The position numbers and the translations under genes are program-made. From NCBI RefSeq assembly GCF_900111895.1, contig NZ_FOKB01000001.1:1-64000 (forward strand): a stretch of 64,000 nucleotides of DNA, given 5' to 3'. Shown in pieces: positions 59,409-64,000 of this stretch. Source of the stretch: Pseudomonas simiae (lineage in GTDB: Bacteria; Pseudomonadota; Gammaproteobacteria; Pseudomonadales; Pseudomonadaceae). Every line of letters begins with the position of its first letter. Within the stretch, counting starts at the first letter, position 1. Under the pieces are notes generated by a model that worked only from the letters and a program-made list of their open reading frames with translations, had not been told where the DNA came from and made no database searches.

Positions 59409-59995
59409 CAGTCACTGCGATTGTGCTCGCGGCGGGGCAGGGCAGTCGCTTCCGCGCCGTGGCGGGTGCTGGCCAGGATAAGTTGCTGGCTGATTGTGTA
59501 GGCCTGGATGGCATGACGCGGCCGGTGATCGAGCAGGTGCTGGTGAATCTGCCGGCTACTGTGGTTGAGCGTTGGGTGGTGACGTCGCCGGACCGTCATG
59601 AAGTGATTCGTTTGGCCGAGGCCTGCGGTTGCAAGGTCCTGCTGCTGCGCTCAGCCGGCATGGGCGACAGTATTGCGGCGGCGGTTGCAGCCAGTGCTGC
59701 GGCGGACGGCTGGCTGGTGGTGTTGGGGGATATGCCGTTTATTCGGTCGTCGAGCATTGAGCAGGTGATCGATGGGCTGGAGGAGGGCGGCATCAGTGTG
59801 CCGATGCAGGATGGGCAATATGGGCATCCTGTGGCATTTAGCCAGGCATTTGGGCCGGGGCTGATGGCGTTGACCGGTGATCGTGGGGCCAAGCCGTTGT
59901 TTGCGCACGCTGCAGTGAGGCAGGTGCAGGTAAATGACCCCGGCGTGTTATGGGATGTCGACCTGCCGCACTCCCTGAGTTTCACCTCGGGCTAA
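59405..59995 (+). CDS. Nucleotidyltransferase (MobA/MocA-like)
   Basis: A 196-residue enzyme with the NTP-transferase N-terminus TVTAIVLAAGQGSRFRAVAG and metal-binding LVVLGDMPFI, DVDLPHSL near the end. Such proteins attach CMP or GMP to molybdopterin; with an XdhC partner, molybdopterin cytosine dinucleotide is the likelier product (MocA type). The GTG start overlaps the stop of the xdhC-like gene (GTGA), so the two are coupled. Confidence 0.87.
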   Translation: MTVTAIVLAAGQGSRFRAVAGAGQDKLLADCVGLDGMTRPVIEQVLVNLPATVVERWVVTSPDRHEVIRLAEACGCKVLLLRSAGMGDSIAAAVAASAAADGWLVVLGDMPFIRSSSIEQVIDGLEEGGISVPMQDGQYGHPVAFSQAFGPGLMALTGDRGAKPLFAHAAVRQVQVNDPGVLWDVDLPHSLSFTSG

Positions 59996-60085
59996 ATGTG
60001 GGAGCGGGCTTGCTCGCGAATGCGCTGGGTCAGTCACTGCAGCTCTGCCTGACCCGGCGCATTCTTGAGCAAGCCCGCTCCCACC
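59996..60085. repeat. REPIN, copy 6
   Basis: Left arm ATGTGGGAGCGGGC right after the MobA-like stop codon; right arm has ATTCTTGAGC where other copies have ATTCGCGAGC, a mutated arm. Confidence 0.92.
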
Positions 60086-60115
60086 GTGAATCTACGATAG
60101 CTTTCAGATTGTTAT

Positions 60116-60152
60116 AAAAAAGCCCCGCCTGATCACTCAGGCGGGGCTTTTT
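60116..60152. terminator. Bidirectional terminator between the MobA-like gene and rne
   Basis: AAAAAGCCCCGCCTGA / TCAGGCGGGGCTTTTT hairpin, 14 bases from the end of rne. Confidence 0.93.
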
Positions 60153-60166
60153 AGTCGCTGCTGGAA

Positions 60167-63100
60167 TCAGGCGAGAGGTTTGCTCTCGTGCTCTGCTTCC
60201 TGTGCCGCGGCAGCTGCTGCGGCTTCAGCTTCCTTGCGACGACGACGCACTTCACGTGGGTCGTTCGGGGCACGGCCGTTTTCGGTCAGTGCACTGACCG
60301 GGGCTGCTTCAACCACCGGTGCTGCCACTTCGGCAACTACCGGAGCTTCAACCACGGGCGCAGGTTCTACGACCGGAGCAGGCTCAACCACTGGGGTTGG
60401 CTCGGCGACCACGACTTCGGCAACCGGCGCTGGCGCTTCTTCTACCACAGGGGCAGGTTCTGGCGCTTCAACCGGTGCGGCAGGCTCGGCAGTCCATTGG
60501 AAGGCGGTCTGTTCTTCACGAACTTCGCGTACTTCTGGGGCTGCTTCGACAACCGCTGCTTCGACCACTGGCTGAGGCTCAACCACTGGCGCTTGTTCAA
60601 CCGCTGCCACTTCAATTTCTGGCTGGGCTTCTTGAACCGGGGCAACTTCCACTTCCGGAACAGCCGGCGCTTCGATTGGGGTGGTGGCTTCGACAACCGG
60701 TGCTTCGACAGCCGACGCTTCTACGACTGGCGTTTCAGCAACCGGCGCTTCAACAGCAGGTGCTTCAACGGCTGGCGTCTCGGCAACCGGTGCTTCCACG
60801 GTGACGGTGTCTTCGACCGCTGCGGTAGCGCGTTCAGCCTGCTCGTGAGCCTGGGCTTCAGCCGGTGCGCTGATGACCGAGCTGGCAACGGCAGCGGTAA
60901 CGGCCAAGCCGGCAGCCAGTTCGGCGCCAGTCGGTTCGCTGGTAGCGGCTTCTGTGTTTTCGCCGGTCTCTTCCGAGCCTTCGATCACGTTGCCGTTGGC
61001 ATCACGTTGACGCTCACGACGGTTGCTGCGACGACGCTGACCACGGGAGCGGCGGCGTGGACGATCGCCTTCGGCGCCTTCCTGACCGTCTTCCTGCAGT
61101 TGCTCTTCGCCGGTCAGTACCTCTTCATCGCTGGCAGCAGCCGCTTGTTCGGCACGTGGTTGACGCTCTTCACGCGGGGCGCGAGGTTGGCGTTCTTCGC
61201 GTGGCGCACGCTCTTCACGCGGCTGGCGGGCCGGGCGTTCTTCAGCAGCAACGGCAACACCGGCAGCGGCTGGCGCGGTGTCAAGCGGCTCGCGCAGTTC
61301 ACGCACGCGTTCTTCGCGCTCGCCACGTGGCTTGCGATCTTCGCGTGGGGCACGTGGAGTGCGCGGTGTGCGTTCTTCACGCGGTGCACGTTCTACGGTC
61401 GGGGTTTCTTCACGGGGTTCGCGAGGTGCACGCTCTTCGCGTGGGGCGCGTTCTTCACGCGGCGCACGTTCTTCGCGCGGCTTGCGCTCTTCGTCACGGC
61501 GGCCGTTGCGGTTACGGCTCTGCTGACGACCGTTGCGACGCTCTTCGTTGCGCGCAGGACGCTCGGTAGCCGGTTTTTCGACCACAACCGGAGCAACAGG
61601 CTCTTCCTTGGTGGCGAACAGGCTGACCAGCGACTTCACCAGGCCTTTGAACAGGCTTGGTTCAGGCAGGGCGGCCGGTGCGGCAACCGGAGCGGCGACT
61701 TCGGTCGGCACCGGAGCGTTGGCGCGAGCCGGCGCGGTCTTGACCGCGGCTTCCTGGCGAACCAGGGTGCGGGTCGCGGCGGCTGGCTGGACTTCTTCCA
61801 CTTCGGCTGCGGCAGCGGCGATTTCGTAGCTGGACTGGCCGCTGTGGGCTTCCGGGCTGTCGTCACGCAGACGCTGCACTTCGAAGTGCGGGGTTTCGAG
61901 GTGATCGTTCGGCAGGATGACGATACGGGCACGGGTGCGCAGTTCGATCTTGGTGATCGAGTTGCGTTTTTCGTTGAGCAGGAAGGCGGCAACCGGGATC
62001 GGCACTTGCGCGCGGACTTCAGCGGTGCGGTCTTTCAGGGCTTCTTCTTCGATCAGGCGCAGGATCGCCAGGGACAGCGATTCAACGTCACGGATGATGC
62101 CGGTGCCGTTGCAACGCGGGCAGACGATGCCGCTGCTCTCGCCCAGGGAAGGACGCAGGCGCTGACGGGACATTTCCAGCAGGCCAAAGCGCGAAATGCG
62201 GCCGACCTGTACGCGGGCACGGTCAGCTTCCAGGCATTCGCGGACTTTCTCTTCCACGGCGCGCTGGTTCTTGGCAGGGGTCATGTCGATGAAGTCGATC
62301 ACGATCAGGCCGCCGATGTCACGCAGGCGCAGCTGGCGGGCGATTTCTTCAGCCGCTTCCAGGTTGGTCTGCAGGGCGGTTTCTTCGATGTCGCTGCCTT
62401 TGGTCGCACGCGCCGAGTTGATGTCGATGGACACCAGGGCTTCGGTCGGGTCGATCACAATGGAGCCACCGGAAGGCAGTTCGACCACGCGCTGGAAGGC
62501 GGTCTCGATCTGGCTTTCGATCTGGAAACGGTTGAACAGCGGGACGCTGTCTTCGTACAGCTTGATCTTGCTGGCGTACTGCGGCATGACCTGGCGGATG
62601 AAGGTCAGGGCTTCGTCCTGGGCTTCGACGCTGTCGATCAGCACTTCGCCGATGTCCTGGCGCAGGTAATCGCGGATGGCGCGGATGATCACGTTGCTTT
62701 CCTGGTAGATCAGGAACGGCGCGGAACGATCCAGGGACGCTTCTTTGATGGCGGTCCACAGTTGCAGCAGGTAGTCGAGGTCCCACTGCATTTCTTCGCT
62801 GCTGCGGCCCAGGCCGGCAGTGCGAACGATCAGGCCCATGTCGGCTGGTGCAATCAGGCCGTTCAGCGCTTCACGCAGTTCGTTGCGCTCTTCGCCTTCG
62901 ATGCGGCGGGAAATGCCGCCGGCACGTGGGTTGTTCGGCATCAGGACCAGGTAACGGCCGGCCAGGCTGATGAAAGTGGTCAGGGCAGCGCCCTTGTTGC
63001 CACGTTCTTCTTTTTCTACCTGGACAATGACTTCCTGGCCTTCGCTCAGGACGTCCTTGATATTCACGCGGCCTTCAGGGGCTTTCTTGAAGTATTCGCG

Positions 63101-63322
63101 GGAGATTTCTTTGAGGGGCAGGAAGCCGTGGCGCTCGGAGCCGAAATCGACAAAGGCAGCCTCAAGGCTTGGTTCGATGCGAGTAATACGGCCTTTATAG
63201 ATGTTGGCCTTCTTTTGCTCGCGTGCACCGGATTCGATGTCCAGGTCGTAGAGGCGTTGGCCATCTACCAGTGCAACACGCAACTCTTCGGGTTGAGTTG
63301 CGTTAATCAGCATTCTTTTCAT
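60167..63322 (-). CDS. rne: Ribonuclease E
   Basis: A 1051-residue endoribonuclease and degradosome scaffold. The catalytic half has [20 protein letters not shown], the S1 domain ([20 protein letters not shown]), the catalytic Asp region [11 protein letters not shown], and the zinc-link CPRCNGTG. The C-terminal half is disordered: basic-acidic repeats (PREERA several times), an Arg-rich stretch [20 protein letters not shown] for RNA binding, a long Pro/Ala/Val/Glu region ([19 protein letters not shown]), and a conserved end [18 protein letters not shown]. The start is ATG at 63322; an upstream ATG would add 16 residues before the family N-terminus. Confidence 0.97.
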   Translation of the reverse strand: MKRMLINATQPEELRVALVDGQRLYDLDIESGAREQKKANIYKGRITRIEPSLEAAFVDFGSERHGFLPLKEISREYFKKAPEGRVNIKDVLSEGQEVIVQVEKEERGNKGAALTTFISLAGRYLVLMPNNPRAGGISRRIEGEERNELREALNGLIAPADMGLIVRTAGLGRSSEEMQWDLDYLLQLWTAIKEASLDRSAPFLIYQESNVIIRAIRDYLRQDIGEVLIDSVEAQDEALTFIRQVMPQYASKIKLYEDSVPLFNRFQIESQIETAFQRVVELPSGGSIVIDPTEALVSIDINSARATKGSDIEETALQTNLEAAEEIARQLRLRDIGGLIVIDFIDMTPAKNQRAVEEKVRECLEADRARVQVGRISRFGLLEMSRQRLRPSLGESSGIVCPRCNGTGIIRDVESLSLAILRLIEEEALKDRTAEVRAQVPIPVAAFLLNEKRNSITKIELRTRARIVILPNDHLETPHFEVQRLRDDSPEAHSGQSSYEIAAAAAEVEEVQPAAATRTLVRQEAAVKTAPARANAPVPTEVAAPVAAPAALPEPSLFKGLVKSLVSLFATKEEPVAPVVVEKPATERPARNEERRNGRQQSRNRNGRRDEERKPREERAPREERAPREERAPREPREETPTVERAPREERTPRTPRAPREDRKPRGEREERVRELREPLDTAPAAAGVAVAAEERPARQPREERAPREERQPRAPREERQPRAEQAAAASDEEVLTGEEQLQEDGQEGAEGDRPRRRSRGQRRRSNRRERQRDANGNVIEGSEETGENTEAATSEPTGAELAAGLAVTAAVASSVISAPAEAQAHEQAERATAAVEDTVTVEAPVAETPAVEAPAVEAPVAETPVVEASAVEAPVVEATTPIEAPAVPEVEVAPVQEAQPEIEVAAVEQAPVVEPQPVVEAAVVEAAPEVREVREEQTAFQWTAEPAAPVEAPEPAPVVEEAPAPVAEVVVAEPTPVVEPAPVVEPAPVVEAPVVAEVAAPVVEAAPVSALTENGRAPNDPREVRRRRKEAEAAAAAAAQEAEHESKPLA

Positions 63323-64000
63323 GTTGTACCGTCGGTTTCCGGGCTGCCGGAAACGGCGTTCGGCACACACGACTTCTCACGGTCGGTGTCAGGTGCGTCA
63401 AGAGTGGTTGGCCACTCCAGTGTCCAGCAAAAACCAGCCAATTGGGCCGGTATCGCGACGGACGCGTCCTGCTTGTTAGCGGTGGTGACAAAGGCACCAC
63501 TTCAACAAAAGCTAAGGTCAGGAGGAGGAATCAACCGGCGACTGTGGACGAGATGAAGCGTCTAAATATAAGCCTAGTGCTACACGGTCCGACGGTTGTG
63601 CATCTCCACCCTACACGTATCCCTGATAATTCGGGTGCTGCCGCGCGCAGAATCCGCAGCGGGTTGGCATTTACCGTGTTCTCCAATGGGGAGTCCACGC
63701 TCATGGCTAAACAAGACTAGGTGTGGGCGGTTGCGCTCTCACTCAGCTCTTAACAGGCGTTGTTTCCGAAGTATTCGCCGTGGTCTGGTTCAAGACTGAC
63801 TGCACTTTGTGAACTGGCCGTAAATATCGGCGCGGAACGCGAGTATTCACTCTGCTTTCTGCACTCGCTTCAGGCCTCATGTCACCTGCGCTTGTTACAA
63901 TCTTGAGCCTTCCAGGGTGGCGAAAGCCCCGTAGGACGGCCTCGCGTCCTGATGAATTGCGATGGTCAGGGCCGGCAGTTTGCCGCATGTCCTCTGTCCA
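63323..64000. promoter_or_regulatory. rne upstream region to the window edge
   Basis: Nearly 680 bases without a convincing gene. On the minus strand TTATATTTAG (complement of about 63560-63570) could hold a -10 box, which would give a leader of some 240 bases; long rne leaders used for autoregulation are known in other bacteria. A 92-codon plus-strand frame at 63442-63720 has no family features. In Pseudomonas rluC is usually divergent from rne, but its start is not seen here. Confidence 0.4.

Noticed and set aside
60188..63556. A 1122-codon open frame on the plus strand opposite rne
   Set aside because: It lies antisense to a certain gene, its translation is a low-complexity product of the GC-rich codon bias, and it has no ribosome site or family features.
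63442..63720. A 92-codon plus-strand frame upstream of rne
   Set aside because: No ribosome site, no family resemblance, and it sits in the probable rne leader.

Overview
The window is a piece of a Pseudomonas chromosome, almost certainly of the P. fluorescens group. It is GC-rich and dominated by housekeeping genes, and about 90-bp paired REP elements (REPINs) of the type common in that group are scattered through the gaps. Gene content and order match known Pseudomonas neighbourhoods: acsA-aot-argR-aru-alaS-lysC-rsmA, flgM/flgA/cheVR/flgBCDE, nrdA, pcpS, phoPQ, dctA and rne. No prophage, transposase, integrase or CRISPR array was seen.

Layout. 1-3.4 kb: the 5' end of nrdB, a small DUF2790 secreted protein and acsA. 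4-23.6 kb: arginine/ornithine uptake (aotJQM, an AstE/AspA-like gene, aotP), the arginine regulator argR, and the succinyltransferase pathway aruC-F-G-D-B-(small ORF)-E that turns arginine into glutamate and succinate. A 1972-residue leucine-rich-repeat, toxin-like gene sits in the middle of this block, divergent from aruC. 23.6-26.1 kb: an RTX/M91-like protein with an altered metalloprotease motif, and a lone lumazine synthase behind an FMN riboswitch. 26.3-34.4 kb: ltaE, alaS, lysC, rsmA, tRNA-Ser(GCU), two identical tRNA-Arg(ACG), mgtE and amrZ. 34.8-37.3 kb: two tiny membrane-protein genes with a good sigma-54 promoter, tRNA-Arg(CCU) and an MFS transporter. 37.4-45.1 kb: ycgR-flgN-flgM, flgA, cheV-cheR and flgBCDE. 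45.3-49.4 kb: an unrecognised cysteine-protease-like protein and nrdA. 49.9-60 kb: a RstAB-like two-component pair, pcpS, a small secreted protein with phoPQ, an AraC regulator, dctA, an XdhC-like protein and a MobA-like protein. 60.2-63.3 kb: rne.

How the parts work together. Aot proteins import arginine/ornithine and the Aru enzymes degrade it; ArgR-box-like sequences lie upstream of both aotJ and aruC. The flagellar block shows the expected hierarchy: sigma-54 motifs before flgB and flgA, and a near-consensus sigma-28 promoter before flgM. YcgR (c-di-GMP) and AmrZ link motility to the sessile lifestyle. PhoPQ sits behind a four-fold 11-bp repeat operator, and dctA has a sigma-54 promoter with paired upstream palindromes.

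The least ordinary items are the triplicated LRR giant, the RTX/M91 protein with HQxxH in place of HExxH, the orphan Cys-protease-like protein between flgE and nrdA, the sigma-54-driven pair of tiny membrane proteins, the palindrome around the alaS -10 box, and the separation of nrdA from nrdB by about 46 kb.
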